Of a stretch of DNA of 64,000 bases, positions 24,686 through 33,744 are shown in pieces (positions within the stretch are counted from its first letter, which is position 1; each line of letters begins with the position of its first letter). The position numbers and the translations under genes are program-made. Source of the stretch: an uncultured Lachnospiraceae bacterium (lineage in GTDB: Bacteria; Bacillota; Clostridia; Lachnospirales; Lachnospiraceae); assembly GCA_910579395.1 (NCBI GenBank), contig CAJTUC010000017.1:19072-83071 (forward strand), written 5' to 3'. Below the pieces are notes generated by a model. The model was not told where the DNA came from and did not search any database. It saw nothing but the letters and a program-made list of their open reading frames with translations.

Positions 24686-26227
24686 ATGAATGGACAAATA
24701 AAAGAATTGAGCATGATGCAGAAGATCGTAACGAGCGATTCCGTTACATTGTATTGGGACAAGCCGGAGAATCTGCCGGAAGGCGCGGTCTATCAGATCG
24801 TCTGTAACGGAAAAGAGACGGGCACGACGGATAAGACACACTTTACGATAGACGGCCTTTTGGCGGAAACGGAATATACGATGGAAGTCAGACTTTTGAC
24901 CGGAGCGGTAAAAGAGGAGCGTGCCTGCGCAGCCTCGGAAACGCTTGTCATAAAAACGGGCCGGGCAAAAAAACGGATTGATATTACGAAAGCGCCTTAT
25001 TCCGCCGTCGGAGACGGGCAGACCATGAACACTGAGGCGATTCAGCAGGCAATCGATGACTGTACGGAAACGGATGCGGTCTATTTCCCGGCAGGTATAT
25101 TCATGACGGGTGCGCTCCGGCTGCACAGCGATATGGAACTGTATCTCGAAAAAGATGCCGTTCTGCAGGGGACGGACAGGCCGGAGGATTATCTGCCAAG
25201 AATCAGGAGCCGTTTTGAAGGAACAGAGATGGAGTGCTACAGCAGTCTGCTGAACATGGGGGAACTCGATCATGAGAGCGGCTATAACTGTCATAATGTC
25301 GTTATCCGGGGAAAAGGGACAATTGCGAGCGGCGGTGTGACGCTTGCCAAGCGCGTCATTGTATCGGAGCGGGAGCGGTTAAAGGAATATCTGGCGTCTC
25401 TTGGCGATAAGATCAAAGAATGTGAATCAAAGGATACCATACCCGGCAGAGTGCGGCCGAGGCTGATTAATATCAGTAATTCCCAGAATGTTATCATTTC
25501 CGGTGTTACGCTGAAAAACGGTGCGAGCTGGAATGTACATATGATTTATTCCGACCATGTGGTGACGAACGACTGCACTTTTTATTCGGAAGGTGTCTGG
25601 AACGGCGACGGCTGGGACCCGGATTCTTCTACGAATTGTACGATTTTCGGATGTACCTTTTTTACGGAAGATGATTGTGTCGCGATCAAATCCGGTAAGA
25701 ACCCGGAGGGAAATATCATTAACAGACCGAGCAGAGGAATCCGTATTTTTGACTGCATCAGCTCCTTTGGACACGGCATTATCATCGGCAGCGAGATATC
25801 TGGCGGCATCGAGGACGTCCGGATTTGGGACTGCGATGTAAAAAGCGCTTTGTGCGGTATCGAGATTAAAGGAACGAAGAAGCGCGGCGGCTATGTGCGG
25901 AACGTTCATATCAGGGACTGCAAGGCGGCCAAAATTATGTTCCATTCCGTAGGCTATAATGACGATGGGATTCCTGCCAAGACACCGCCTGTTTTCGAAA
26001 ACTGTACCTTTGAAAATATTGAGATTGGCGGAGAAATCCTGGAAGTGGACAGAACGTGGTCGCACGATACGGCGGTCATTCTGCACGGCTTTGAGGAGCC
26101 GGGTTATGCCGCAAAGAACGTAGTATTCCGCAATATTACGATCGTTGGACGGGGGAAGAACATCGAGCAGCAGTTTTCCCTGAAAAACTGCGAGGGAATC
26201 ACGCTTGAGAATATCCGTTGTCTGTAA
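24686..26227 (+). CDS. Polygalacturonase-type glycoside hydrolase family 28 with N-terminal FN3-like domain
   Basis: This 513-residue enzyme is expected to hydrolyse galacturonic-acid linkages in pectin. Residues 1-90 look like a fibronectin type III module (SVTLYWDKPENLPEGAVYQI ... LLAETEYTMEVRLL). From about 98 the right-handed beta helix begins (DITKAPYSAVGDGQTMNTEA). The catalytic region shows NGDGWDPDSSTN (about 306), EDDCVAIKSGK (about 328), GHGIIIGSE (about 362) and the RGG turn near 397. These match the NTD, DD, GHG and RIK-type motifs of GH28. No signal peptide is evident, suggesting an intracellular exo-acting enzyme on oligogalacturonides. The start ATG 24686 follows an AGGAACAGGGG stretch. 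A 183-bp structured repeat begins 13 bases after the stop. Confidence 0.92.
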   Translation: MNGQIKELSMMQKIVTSDSVTLYWDKPENLPEGAVYQIVCNGKETGTTDKTHFTIDGLLAETEYTMEVRLLTGAVKEERACAASETLVIKTGRAKKRIDITKAPYSAVGDGQTMNTEAIQQAIDDCTETDAVYFPAGIFMTGALRLHSDMELYLEKDAVLQGTDRPEDYLPRIRSRFEGTEMECYSSLLNMGELDHESGYNCHNVVIRGKGTIASGGVTLAKRVIVSERERLKEYLASLGDKIKECESKDTIPGRVRPRLINISNSQNVIISGVTLKNGASWNVHMIYSDHVVTNDCTFYSEGVWNGDGWDPDSSTNCTIFGCTFFTEDDCVAIKSGKNPEGNIINRPSRGIRIFDCISSFGHGIIIGSEISGGIEDVRIWDCDVKSALCGIEIKGTKKRGGYVRNVHIRDCKAAKIMFHSVGYNDDGIPAKTPPVFENCTFENIEIGGEILEVDRTWSHDTAVILHGFEEPGYAAKNVVFRNITIVGRGKNIEQQFSLKNCEGITLENIRCL

Positions 26228-26239
26228 GTGAAAACAGCA

Positions 26240-26422
26240 GTTCGGCGGCCGGAGCGGGGCAGCGCATCGCATTGTTCCTGCGGAGATCCTTGAAAACCGT
26301 CGGTACTTAGTGAAAAAGACGCCTGGCGGCTTTTGAACTTAGTACCGCTACGAGTTTTCGCGGAGCGGGAGCGTGTCTCCAAAGGAACGATGCGATGCGC
26401 TGCCCCGCTCCGGCCGCCGAAC
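26240..26422 (+). repeat. Structured hairpin repeat, family 1, copy A (183 bp)
   Basis: Arms 26240-26278 and 26384-26422 (39 bp each) are complementary with one G-T pair. They enclose a 105-bp core that begins TGCGGAGATCC and contains CGGTACTTAGT, GAACTTAGTACCG and CGCGGAGCG. The core is nearly identical to copies at 32244 and 39650 but the arms differ. It begins 13 bases after the GH28 stop and ends 30 bases before the fucO promoter, so it is likely part of the GH28 3' UTR. Confidence 0.93.
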
Positions 26423-26451
26423 GTTTATGGTTATATTTTGGAAAAGAAGGA

Positions 26452-26481
26452 TTGAAGAATGTGAGCGGGAAATGCTATAAT
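26452..26481 (+). promoter_or_regulatory. Promoter of the fucO-like gene
   Basis: TTGAAG (26452-26457) and an extended -10 TGCTATAAT (26473-26481) are 18 bases apart, 47 bases before the start codon. Confidence 0.65.
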
Positions 26482-26527
26482 GAGATATCGTCAAAAAACG
26501 ATTAGAAAAGAAAGAGAGGGTATCATT

Positions 26528-27670
26528 ATGGTGAATCGTTTTGTATTGAATGGAATTTCTTATCATGGTGCGGGGGCAATTCAGGAGATTCCGGGGATTA
26601 TTAAGAGCAAGGGGTTGAAAAAAGCGTTTGTGGCATCAGATCCCGATTTGGTGAAATTCGGTGTTACGGCGAAGGTTACAAAACTGTTGGATGCGGAAGG
26701 CATGGCGTATGAAATCTACTCCGATATCAAGCCGAATCCGACGATTGAGAATGTGAAATCGGGTGTGGCGGCTTACAAGGCATCCGGTGCCGACTATATG
26801 ATCACGATTGGCGGCGGTTCCTCTATGGATACCGGAAAGGCAATCGGTATTATCATCAATAACCCTGAGTTTGAAGATGTGCGTTCTCTGGAAGGGGTAG
26901 CGCCGACGAAGAATAAGACGGTGTTTACCATAGCGGTTCCGACAACAGCGGGTACGGCGGCAGAAGCGACCATCAACTATGTTATTACGGATGTTGAGAA
27001 GAAAAGAAAATTCGTATGCGTTGACGTAAATGATATTCCGGATATCGCGATCGTAGACCCGGATATGATGTCCAGTATGCCGAAGAGCCTGACTGCGGCA
27101 ACAGGTATGGATGCGCTGACGCATGCGATTGAGGGGTATACTACGAAGGCGGCATGGAGACTGGCTGATTGCCTGAATCTGGAAGCCATTAAGCTGATCG
27201 CGGAGAATTTAAGAGGCGCGGTTGAAAATACAACGGAAGGCCGTGAAGGCATGGCTCTTGGACAGTTCGTGACCGGTATGGCATTTTCCAACGTAGGCCT
27301 TGGCATCGCACATTCCATGGCACATACGCTTGGTGCTGTCTATGATACGCCGCATGGTGTGGCTTGTGCAATGATGCTTCCGATCGTTATGGAATATAAT
27401 GCGGAGACAACAGGGGAGAAATTTAAGGATATTGCAGAGGCAATGGGCGTGGATACGACCGGAATGTCTCAGGAAGAATATCGTAAGGCAGCAGTTGCGG
27501 CGGTCCGTCAGTTGTCCGAGGATGTGGGCATTCCGTCCAAGCTGGAAGCTCTGAAAGAAGAAGATTTGGATTTCCTTGCAGAATCCGCATTTGCAGATGC
27601 GTGCTGCCCGGGCAATCCGAAAGACACGAGTGTGGAAGATTTGAAAGATTTGTTCCGTAAGCTGATGTAA
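26528..27670 (+). CDS. fucO: Iron-dependent alcohol dehydrogenase, lactaldehyde reductase type
   Basis: This 380-residue NAD(P)H-dependent oxidoreductase belongs to the group III iron-containing alcohol dehydrogenases and closely resembles E. coli FucO by eye. FucO reduces L-lactaldehyde to 1,2-propanediol in fucose and rhamnose fermentation. The nucleotide-binding GGGSSMDTGKAIGI is near residue 98. TTAGTAAEATINYVITD, DALTHAIEGY and HSMAHTLGAVYDTPHG supply the metal-ligand Asp and His residues. The length fits the family. ATG 26528 is preceded by GAGAGGG. No other fucose or rhamnose genes are adjacent; uronate-derived aldehydes from the neighbouring pectinase pathway are an alternative substrate guess. 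Confidence 0.9.
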   Translation: MVNRFVLNGISYHGAGAIQEIPGIIKSKGLKKAFVASDPDLVKFGVTAKVTKLLDAEGMAYEIYSDIKPNPTIENVKSGVAAYKASGADYMITIGGGSSMDTGKAIGIIINNPEFEDVRSLEGVAPTKNKTVFTIAVPTTAGTAAEATINYVITDVEKKRKFVCVDVNDIPDIAIVDPDMMSSMPKSLTAATGMDALTHAIEGYTTKAAWRLADCLNLEAIKLIAENLRGAVENTTEGREGMALGQFVTGMAFSNVGLGIAHSMAHTLGAVYDTPHGVACAMMLPIVMEYNAETTGEKFKDIAEAMGVDTTGMSQEEYRKAAVAAVRQLSEDVGIPSKLEALKEEDLDFLAESAFADACCPGNPKDTSVEDLKDLFRKLM

Positions 27671-27735
27671 GGGGAGACTGTGTGGAATAGGAATTTTAAG
27701 TATTTAAATATGGCAGAGAGCTCTGGAACTGCACT

Positions 27736-27761
27736 ATCGCAGAATCAGAGCTTTCTGCGAT
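27736..27761 (+). terminator. Stem-loop after fucO
   Basis: ATCGCAGAA and TTCTGCGAT form a perfect 9-bp stem with an 8-nt loop between fucO and the radical SAM gene. No T-run follows, so it may be a weak terminator or a processing/stability hairpin. Confidence 0.45.
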
Positions 27762-27798
27762 TACAGATAAAAGGCAGAGTAGGGAGAAGCGGGCATTT

Positions 27799-28716
27799 AT
27801 GCAATGGAATGAGTTGAGAATCAGTCCCTGTAATCTTTGTCCCAGAGAATGTCAGGCCGAAAGAAAAGACGGCTGGACCGGTTTTTGCCTGATGGATGAC
27901 GAAATCGTTGTGGCAAGGGCGGCGCTGCATATGTGGGAAGAGCCGTGTATATCCGGCAGGAGCGGTTCGGGAACGGTGTTTTTTTCTGGATGCAGTCTGC
28001 GCTGCATCTATTGCCAGAACAATGAGATTGCGATGGGAAAAAGAGGAAAGCATGTCTCGGTCAGCCGGCTGGCTGAAATTTTTCTGGAACTGCAGGAAAA
28101 GGGAGCGGCCAATATCAATCTGGTCACACCGGACCATTATGTGACCGGTGCGGCAGAAGCGGTTATGACCGCAAGAAAGATGGGGCTTTTTCTCCCAATC
28201 ATATATAACGGAAGCGGTTATGAGAAACGGGAAGCAATCAGAAATCTGTCAGGAATCGTGGATATTTACCTGACGGATTTCAAATATATGGATTCCGAGC
28301 TGGCTGCAAAGTATTCTGCCGCGCCGGATTATCCGGCGGTGGCGAAGGCGGCGCTGGCGGAGATGGTCAGCTCGGTGGGGGCACCTGTTTTTGATGAAAG
28401 CGGTATGATGAAAAAAGGGGTCATTGTGAGGCATCTGCTGCTGCCCGGGCATAAGAAGAATGCCAGGGATGTGATCAGGTATGTTTATGAAACCTATGGG
28501 GACAGCGTTTATCTGAGTCTTATGAATCAGTATACACCGCCGGCCGGATTGAAAGAAAATCCGGATTACGAAGGAATCAGCAGGAAGGTCACAAAACGGG
28601 AATACGATGCCGTGACAGACTATGCGATAGGGCTTGGCATTCGGAACGCTTTTATTCAGGAAGGCGATACGGCAAAGGAGAGTTTCATTCCGGCATTTGA
28701 CGGGGAGGGTGTCTGA
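27799..28716 (+). CDS. Radical SAM protein, PflX/COG1313 type
   Basis: This 305-residue iron-sulfur protein resembles pyruvate-formate-lyase-activating enzymes. The radical SAM cluster motif is CSLRCIYCQ near residue 71. An N-terminal Cys set (CNLCPRECQAERKDGWTGFC) probably binds a second metal centre, as in COG1313 proteins. GSGTVFFSGC and VDIYLTDFKYMD match the AdoMet-binding barrel. Family members are poorly characterised; activation of glycyl-radical or other anaerobic enzymes is suspected. No partner glycyl-radical enzyme lies nearby. ATG 27799 has only a weak upstream GGGAGAAG. Two hairpins follow the stop. Confidence 0.88.
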   Translation: MQWNELRISPCNLCPRECQAERKDGWTGFCLMDDEIVVARAALHMWEEPCISGRSGSGTVFFSGCSLRCIYCQNNEIAMGKRGKHVSVSRLAEIFLELQEKGAANINLVTPDHYVTGAAEAVMTARKMGLFLPIIYNGSGYEKREAIRNLSGIVDIYLTDFKYMDSELAAKYSAAPDYPAVAKAALAEMVSSVGAPVFDESGMMKKGVIVRHLLLPGHKKNARDVIRYVYETYGDSVYLSLMNQYTPPAGLKENPDYEGISRKVTKREYDAVTDYAIGLGIRNAFIQEGDTAKESFIPAFDGEGV

Positions 28717-28745
28717 AAGATTCAGCGGATTGACCGGATAAAGAA

Positions 28746-28792
28746 GAAAGCCCCTAAAACCGCATTTTCAGCAATTTTAGAGGCTTTCGTTT
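28746..28792 (+). terminator. Terminator-like hairpin after the radical SAM gene
   Basis: GAAAGCCCCTAAAA pairs with TTTTAGAGGCTTTC and is followed by GTTT. The segment CCCCTAAA can alternatively pair with TTTAGGGG at 28790-28797, so two mutually exclusive folds exist. Confidence 0.6.
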
Positions 28793-28798
28793 AGGGGA

Positions 28799-28821
28799 GG
28801 ATAAGTATTTCCTTATCTTTT
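28799..28821 (+). terminator. Second terminator hairpin before the SNF2 gene
   Basis: GATAAG and CTTATC pair across a 6-nt loop and are followed by TTTT. The stem is short but the T-run is correctly placed. Confidence 0.5.
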
Positions 28822-28936
28822 GACTAATAACATTATTACCCCAAAAGAAAAGATTATTCATTTATTTTAAAAAATTTTTTATTTTGGGTAAATTGTAAGG
28901 AAATAAAATACAAGACATAGAAAAAGGGGAGAAATA

Positions 28937-31900
28937 ATGCTGACAAAAGAAGATATCCGGTTTATGACGGGAAATACATTTTATGCGCGGGGTGTTGAAA
29001 TTTACAATGGGGGTAAAGTCAAAAATTTCCATGTGGAAGAAATAGAGAATGGCATATGGTCCATTACGGCGCAGGTCAGGGGAAGCGGCCGGCACATTTA
29101 TGCTGTTGAGCTTACTTATGATCGTGAAATGGATGAACTCATAGACAGTTACTGTGAATGCCCGGCTTATTATAATTATGATAATTTATGCAAGCATTGT
29201 GCGGCGGTATTGCTGCATTTTGTGGATTATGAAATGCGGAATCCCATTTTTTTCATGGATAATGCGCCGGAAAAGGGACGAAAGCTGCCCGTTTCTTTAA
29301 GGCAGCCGGAAACGACGCCCGCCCTGAAAGGCATCTTAATGAAAAAGTTCATGGAGCGGAGTTTTCCGGTGAACTATCAGGAAATCTGCGGCAGGGTCCG
29401 CCTGGAACCCTATCTGGAATGGCGGGAAAATGAGGCCTCGGTGGAATTTCGCATCGGCATTTCCAAAATGTATATATTAAAGGATGTTTTTACGTTTCAA
29501 AAGCATATGATGAGCATGGCAGAATATTCTTATGGGAAAAGTCTGAGTTTTCCGCATATGAGGGAAGCCTTTGCAGAGGAATCTCTGGGATTTTTGGAGT
29601 TTATTCTGTACTGGACGGGGAGCAATGAAGCGCAGTACCGGACATATTCCTATTATGGATATTCTTATGGGGTTTCCTGTCAACGTGTAAGAAAAATGAA
29701 TCTTGACAGAAGAGAACTAGAAGAATTTCTGAATGCGGTCGGAGAGCAGGGATTTCAGGCCAATTTTTTCGGAGAGGGCGAGCGGGAGTGGCATCTTTCC
29801 GAGGCGGCGCCGGAGAGGCGTATGACGCTGACCGGCAGAAATCATGGCTTTGAATTGAAAATCGACGGATGCGGCGGATTTGTGGGGGAGAAGTATTGCT
29901 ATTATCCAATTGACGGTGTGATTTACCGGGAAGAATTATCAAAGATCGCTCCCGTTCGGGATTTTCTGTTCTGCATGGCGCGGGAGCCGGATAAAACGGC
30001 ATTCATTCAGAAAGAAGATGCAGCCATTTTCTGCAGCCAGCTTCTGCCTGTACTTGAGCAGTTTTTCGAATGCGAAAAGGTGGATTTTGACGCGGCGGAT
30101 TATCTGCAGTCCCCTGCTTCTTTTGAAATTTATCTGGATGCTCCGCAGCGGGATTTGATCACCTGTAAGCTGTTCGCTGTCTATGGAAATGAGAAATATA
30201 GTCTTTATGGAGAAAAAACGGATGAGGCGCAGGCGGCGCGCGATATTTTCAGGGAAATGGAAGTCGGTCAGGCAGTTGCTTCCTATTTCAATGCTTATGA
30301 TGAAAGCGGCGGAATGATGGCGCTTTCAGGAGATGAAGATAAGCTGTATGAACTGTTGACAGAGGGTATCCTGCGGATACAGGAAATGGGAGAGGTCTTT
30401 ATTTCGGATGCCCTGAAAAAAATCCGTGTATCGCCTGCACCGAAGGTATCTATGGGCGTTTCTCTGGCGGGGGATATGCTGGAACTCTCTATGAGCACGC
30501 AAGATATGCCGATGGATCAGCTCATTGAAATTTTGTCCCGTTATGACAGAAGGAAAAAGTATTACCGGTTGAAATGTGGCAGTTTTGTGGATATGTCGGG
30601 CGGAGAACTGGAAACGCTGGCGCGTCTGAAAAATGAACTCGGCATTACGGACAGGCAGCTCAGGCAGGAGCAGGTCGCATTGCCCAAATACCGAGCATTG
30701 TATCTGGACGGTGAATTAAAGGCACAGCAGATGTCAGGCGCGGTGCGGGACAAGAATTTCAAAGAACTGGTGCGGAATATGAAAACGGTCGAAGACAGCG
30801 ACTTTGAAGTTCCTGCCAGTCTGGAAGGCATTATGCGGGAATACCAGAAAAAGGGATTTCTCTGGATAAAAACGTTAAAAAACAATGGATTTGGCGGTAT
30901 TCTTGCGGATGATATGGGACTGGGAAAGACACTGCAGGTCATCGCTTTCCTGCTGTCCGAGTTCGTTGATGCTGGACCGTTTGACAACAAGCGTTGTCTC
31001 ATCGTGGCACCGGCCTCGCTTGTTTTTAACTGGAGCAGCGAGATAGAGCGCTTTGCGCCTGCTCTTTGTACGAAAACGGTAACGGGAACAGCCGAAGAGC
31101 GGAAGCGTATCATACAGGAATCAGGAGAACGGGATATTCTTCTGACTTCTTATGATCTGCTGCGGCGGGATATCGATAATTATGCGGGACTCCGATTCTA
31201 TTGTCAGGTCATCGACGAGGCACAGTATATCAAAAATCACAATACGCAGGCGGCGAGAGCGGTAAAGGAGATAGAGGCCGCATTTAAACTGGCGCTTACC
31301 GGAACGCCGGTTGAGAATCGTCTGAGCGAGCTGTGGAGCATTTTTGATTATCTGATGCCGGGATTTTTGTATGCCTATCAACGCTTCCGGGAAGAAATAG
31401 AGCTTCCTGTCGTACAGAGCCAGGATGAAAATGCCATGCGGAAACTGCAGAAAATGATAGGACCGTTTGTACTCCGACGCCTGAAACAGGATGTGCTGAC
31501 AGACCTGCCCGATAAGTTGGAAGAAAACGTATACGCGAAACTGGAAGGCGAGCAGCGGAAACTGTACGATGCCCATGTACAGCGGATGCGGATGATGCTC
31601 GATAAGACGAGCGAGGAGGAGTTCCGGAATTCCAAAATACAGATTCTTGCGGAACTGACAAAACTTCGTCAGCTATGTTGTGACCCGTCGCTGGTCTTTG
31701 AGGGTTATCAGGAAAACTCAGCCAAGATGGAGATGTGCCTGGATTTGGTGCGGAATGCGATGAACGGCGGTCATAAGCTGCTGCTATTTTCACAATTCAC
31801 GTCTATGCTGGATTTAATCAGGGCGGCGCTCGAAAAAGAGGGAATCGGCTATTATCTTTTGACGGGAAGCACGCCGAAAGAAAAGCGGGTGCAGCTGGTA

Positions 31901-32227
31901 GAACAGTTCAATCAGGATGATACGCCGGTATTCTGCATTTCTTTAAAAGCGGGCGGAACCGGCCTGAATCTGACCGCGGCGGATATCGTCATCCATTACG
32001 ACCCGTGGTGGAATCTGGCAGTACAGAACCAGGCCACGGACCGCGCCCACAGAATCGGCCAGAGGAACGTCGTCAATGTATATAAACTGGTCGTAAAAGG
32101 CACGATAGAAGATAATATCATGAAGCTTCAGGAAAAAAAGAAAGAACTGGCCGAACAGGTACTTGGCGGCGAAAGCATGGGAAGCGCCAGTTTTACGAAG
32201 GAAGAACTTATGGAGCTGCTTCGATAG
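28937..32227 (+). CDS. SNF2-family DEAD/DEAH-box helicase with SWIM zinc finger
   Basis: This 1096-residue ATP-dependent DNA translocase has an N-terminal SWIM zinc finger (CECPAYYNYDNLCKHC, about residues 73-88), probably for DNA or protein contact. A long bacterial SNF2-associated region reaches to about residue 615. The SNF2 ATPase core follows: DDMGLGKT (Walker A, about 657), APASLVFNW, DEAQYIKN (box II, about 760), LTGTPVENRLSELWSIFDYL, then the C-terminal helicase half with SLKAGGTGLNLT and DRAHRIGQ. Such stand-alone SWIM-SNF2 proteins are common in Firmicutes, and their chromatin or transcription roles are uncertain. No methylase or restriction gene is adjacent, so a defence-island role is not supported. 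GGGGAG precedes ATG 28937. Confidence 0.93.
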   Translation: MLTKEDIRFMTGNTFYARGVEIYNGGKVKNFHVEEIENGIWSITAQVRGSGRHIYAVELTYDREMDELIDSYCECPAYYNYDNLCKHCAAVLLHFVDYEMRNPIFFMDNAPEKGRKLPVSLRQPETTPALKGILMKKFMERSFPVNYQEICGRVRLEPYLEWRENEASVEFRIGISKMYILKDVFTFQKHMMSMAEYSYGKSLSFPHMREAFAEESLGFLEFILYWTGSNEAQYRTYSYYGYSYGVSCQRVRKMNLDRRELEEFLNAVGEQGFQANFFGEGEREWHLSEAAPERRMTLTGRNHGFELKIDGCGGFVGEKYCYYPIDGVIYREELSKIAPVRDFLFCMAREPDKTAFIQKEDAAIFCSQLLPVLEQFFECEKVDFDAADYLQSPASFEIYLDAPQRDLITCKLFAVYGNEKYSLYGEKTDEAQAARDIFREMEVGQAVASYFNAYDESGGMMALSGDEDKLYELLTEGILRIQEMGEVFISDALKKIRVSPAPKVSMGVSLAGDMLELSMSTQDMPMDQLIEILSRYDRRKKYYRLKCGSFVDMSGGELETLARLKNELGITDRQLRQEQVALPKYRALYLDGELKAQQMSGAVRDKNFKELVRNMKTVEDSDFEVPASLEGIMREYQKKGFLWIKTLKNNGFGGILADDMGLGKTLQVIAFLLSEFVDAGPFDNKRCLIVAPASLVFNWSSEIERFAPALCTKTVTGTAEERKRIIQESGERDILLTSYDLLRRDIDNYAGLRFYCQVIDEAQYIKNHNTQAARAVKEIEAAFKLALTGTPVENRLSELWSIFDYLMPGFLYAYQRFREEIELPVVQSQDENAMRKLQKMIGPFVLRRLKQDVLTDLPDKLEENVYAKLEGEQRKLYDAHVQRMRMMLDKTSEEEFRNSKIQILAELTKLRQLCCDPSLVFEGYQENSAKMEMCLDLVRNAMNGGHKLLLFSQFTSMLDLIRAALEKEGIGYYLLTGSTPKEKRVQLVEQFNQDDTPVFCISLKAGGTGLNLTAADIVIHYDPWWNLAVQNQATDRAHRIGQRNVVNVYKLVVKGTIEDNIMKLQEKKKELAEQVLGGESMGSASFTKEELMELLR

Positions 32228-32243
32228 CGCATTTATATAAATA

Positions 32244-32443
32244 ATGTTTATCCAGAGACAGGAGCCGGCCGGACAGGCAGCGTATGGTTCCTGCGGAGGC
32301 CCTTGAAAACCGTCGGTACTTAGTGAAAAAGGCGCTTGCGGCTTTTGAACTTAGTACCGCTACGGGTTTTCGCGGAGCGAGAGCGTGCCTCCAAAGGAAC
32401 CATACGCTGCCTGTCCGGCCGGCTCCTGTCTCTGGATAAACAT
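32244..32443 (+). repeat. Structured hairpin repeat, family 1, copy B (200 bp)
   Basis: Arms 32244-32291 and 32396-32443 are perfectly complementary over 48 bp around a 104-bp core matching copies A and C. It begins 17 bases after the SNF2 stop and ends 51 bases before the next promoter. The core closes with GGAGGC/GCCTCC, where copy A has the A-T variant of the fifth pair. Confidence 0.95.
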
Positions 32444-32494
32444 GAAAAATTCTGTGAAATTTCTGTAAAATTCTGTAAAATATGAATTTATAAA

Positions 32495-32523
32495 TTTACA
32501 TTTTCTATAAGTTGTTATATACT
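32495..32523 (+). promoter_or_regulatory. Promoter of the SEC-C gene
   Basis: TTTACA (32495-32500) and TATACT (32518-32523) are separated by 17 bases, 69 bases before the start codon. Just upstream is an AT-rich stretch with three TTCTGTRAAA-like repeats (32450-32480). Confidence 0.68.
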
Positions 32524-32592
32524 ATTGTGGGAGCAACAAGATGTTGCGGTATGAAGGATATAAATATAGAGGATAAAGGTGGGAAGATTGAC

Positions 32593-33099
32593 ATGGCATT
32601 ATTAGAACAATGGCGTAATATGGCTTATTCCGAAACGGCGGACAAAGGAGAACTGCAAAGGCTGTGGGCAGCTTATTTTCAGAAAGAAAAAGAGATTTAT
32701 GCAGAACTTCTGAAAAATCCTGACGAAGTGGTAGAAGGAACTGTCAAAGAACTGGCCGATAAGTATCATATTGATATCATGACGATGGTGGGATTTCTGG
32801 ATGGAATCAACGACAGTCTGAAAGAAGCCAATCCGATTGAAGAGATGGAAGAGGACACAAAGGTCAATCTTGGTTTCGAAAAATCGCTTCTTTATAAAAA
32901 TATGGTGGCAGCAGGCGCTGACTGGCTGTATGAATTGGAAGAGTGGAACGATATTTTCGACGAGGATACGAGAAAAAGTTTATACAAGGAACAGAAGGAG
33001 TCTACTACAATCCACAAGGCACCCAAAGTATATCCGAACGATCCCTGTCCGTGTGGAAGTGGTAAAAAGTATAAAAAATGTTGTGGAAGAAACGCATAA
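32593..33099 (+). CDS. SEC-C metal-binding motif protein
   Basis: This 168-residue soluble protein is mostly helical and ends with a SEC-C zinc motif, PNDPCPCGSGKKYKKCCGRN, the module found at the SecA C-terminus and on many bacterial adaptor proteins. The upstream part (LEQWRNMAYSETADKGELQR, MVGFLDGINDSLKEANPIEE) resembles small Clostridial SEC-C proteins of unknown role. ATG 32593 is preceded by AAGGTGGGAAG; a longer open frame to 32512 starts within the promoter region. The next gene begins five bases after the stop, suggesting co-expression with a secreted CAP protein. Confidence 0.85.
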   Translation: MALLEQWRNMAYSETADKGELQRLWAAYFQKEKEIYAELLKNPDEVVEGTVKELADKYHIDIMTMVGFLDGINDSLKEANPIEEMEEDTKVNLGFEKSLLYKNMVAAGADWLYELEEWNDIFDEDTRKSLYKEQKESTTIHKAPKVYPNDPCPCGSGKKYKKCCGRNA

Positions 33100-33104
33100 A
33101 AAAA

Positions 33105-33674
33105 ATGAAAAAGATCATAGACCTGCCGGCTCTTTTGACGATTTGTGTGTTTACGGGAGCTATTCTGATGTCGGATAGCACGGAGACAAGGATCTCTTCC
33201 GTTATGCGCAGGTTCATCGTCGGTACGGAAGAAGAAGCGATTTACGTTGTTTCCGCATCGGAAGAAGTACCTGTGTCGGAAATGGAAACGGTTTCCGGGA
33301 ATACGCTCGGCGGTTTATCGACGGAAGCCGGTGAAGTGTTCACGCAGGTCAATCAGGCAAGGGCGGAAATCGGTCTGCCGGAGCTTGCCTGGAGCGATGA
33401 ACTGGCGGCAGCGGCAGAAGTCAGAGCACAGGAGATTCATCAGTCTTTTTCTCATACAAGGCCTGATGGAAGTCCCTGGTGGACCGTGAATAGCGATATC
33501 ATATATGGAGAAAATATTGCGAGAGGTTATCAGTCCGCAGACAGTGTTGTGACGGCGTGGATGGAGTCTTCCGATCATAAGGATAACATTTTGTATTCCG
33601 GTTTTCAGACAATCGGAGTCGCGGTCTATAATGTGGACGGAAAATGGTATTGGGCGCAGGAGTTCGGTTACTGA
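33105..33674 (+). CDS. Secreted CAP-domain (SCP/PR1-like) protein
   Basis: This protein (about 189 aa) has an N-terminal signal or anchor helix (IDLPALLTICVFTGAILM), a linker, and a CAP domain from about residue 85: VFTQVNQARAEIGLPELAWS, ELAAAAEVRAQEIHQSFSHT, IYGENIARGYQSADSVVTAW, SSDHKDNILYSGFQTIGVAV. The His and Glu residues of the CAP cavity are present (SFSHT, GENIA). Bacterial CAP proteins act outside the cell; their biochemical role is mostly unknown. The start is uncertain: ATG 33105 lacks a clear ribosome site and ATG 33078 overlaps the SEC-C gene. Read-through coupling from the SEC-C gene is likely. Confidence 0.85.
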   Translation: MKKIIDLPALLTICVFTGAILMSDSTETRISSVMRRFIVGTEEEAIYVVSASEEVPVSEMETVSGNTLGGLSTEAGEVFTQVNQARAEIGLPELAWSDELAAAAEVRAQEIHQSFSHTRPDGSPWWTVNSDIIYGENIARGYQSADSVVTAWMESSDHKDNILYSGFQTIGVAVYNVDGKWYWAQEFGY

Positions 33675-33744
33675 GCCGTTGTTCTGTTGTGTTACAGCGT
33701 TGATACTCTGTTACCTGCAGAGGGGCTTTCATTGAGGTGGGAAC

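Noticed and set aside
26240..26422. The hairpin repeats as insertion sequences or MITEs with fixed terminal inverted repeats
   Set aside because: They encode nothing, and their arms differ between copies, whereas an IS or MITE would keep the same ends and show target duplications, which I do not see.
26240..26422. Copies A-C as ordinary rho-independent terminators
   Set aside because: Stems of 38-48 bp with a conserved 105-nt core are far larger than needed, and no T-run follows the right arm.
28937..32227. SNF2 helicase as part of a DISARM- or Dnd-like defence system
   Set aside because: No methyltransferase, nuclease or DUF1998 partner lies nearby; stand-alone SWIM-SNF2 genes are common in Firmicutes.
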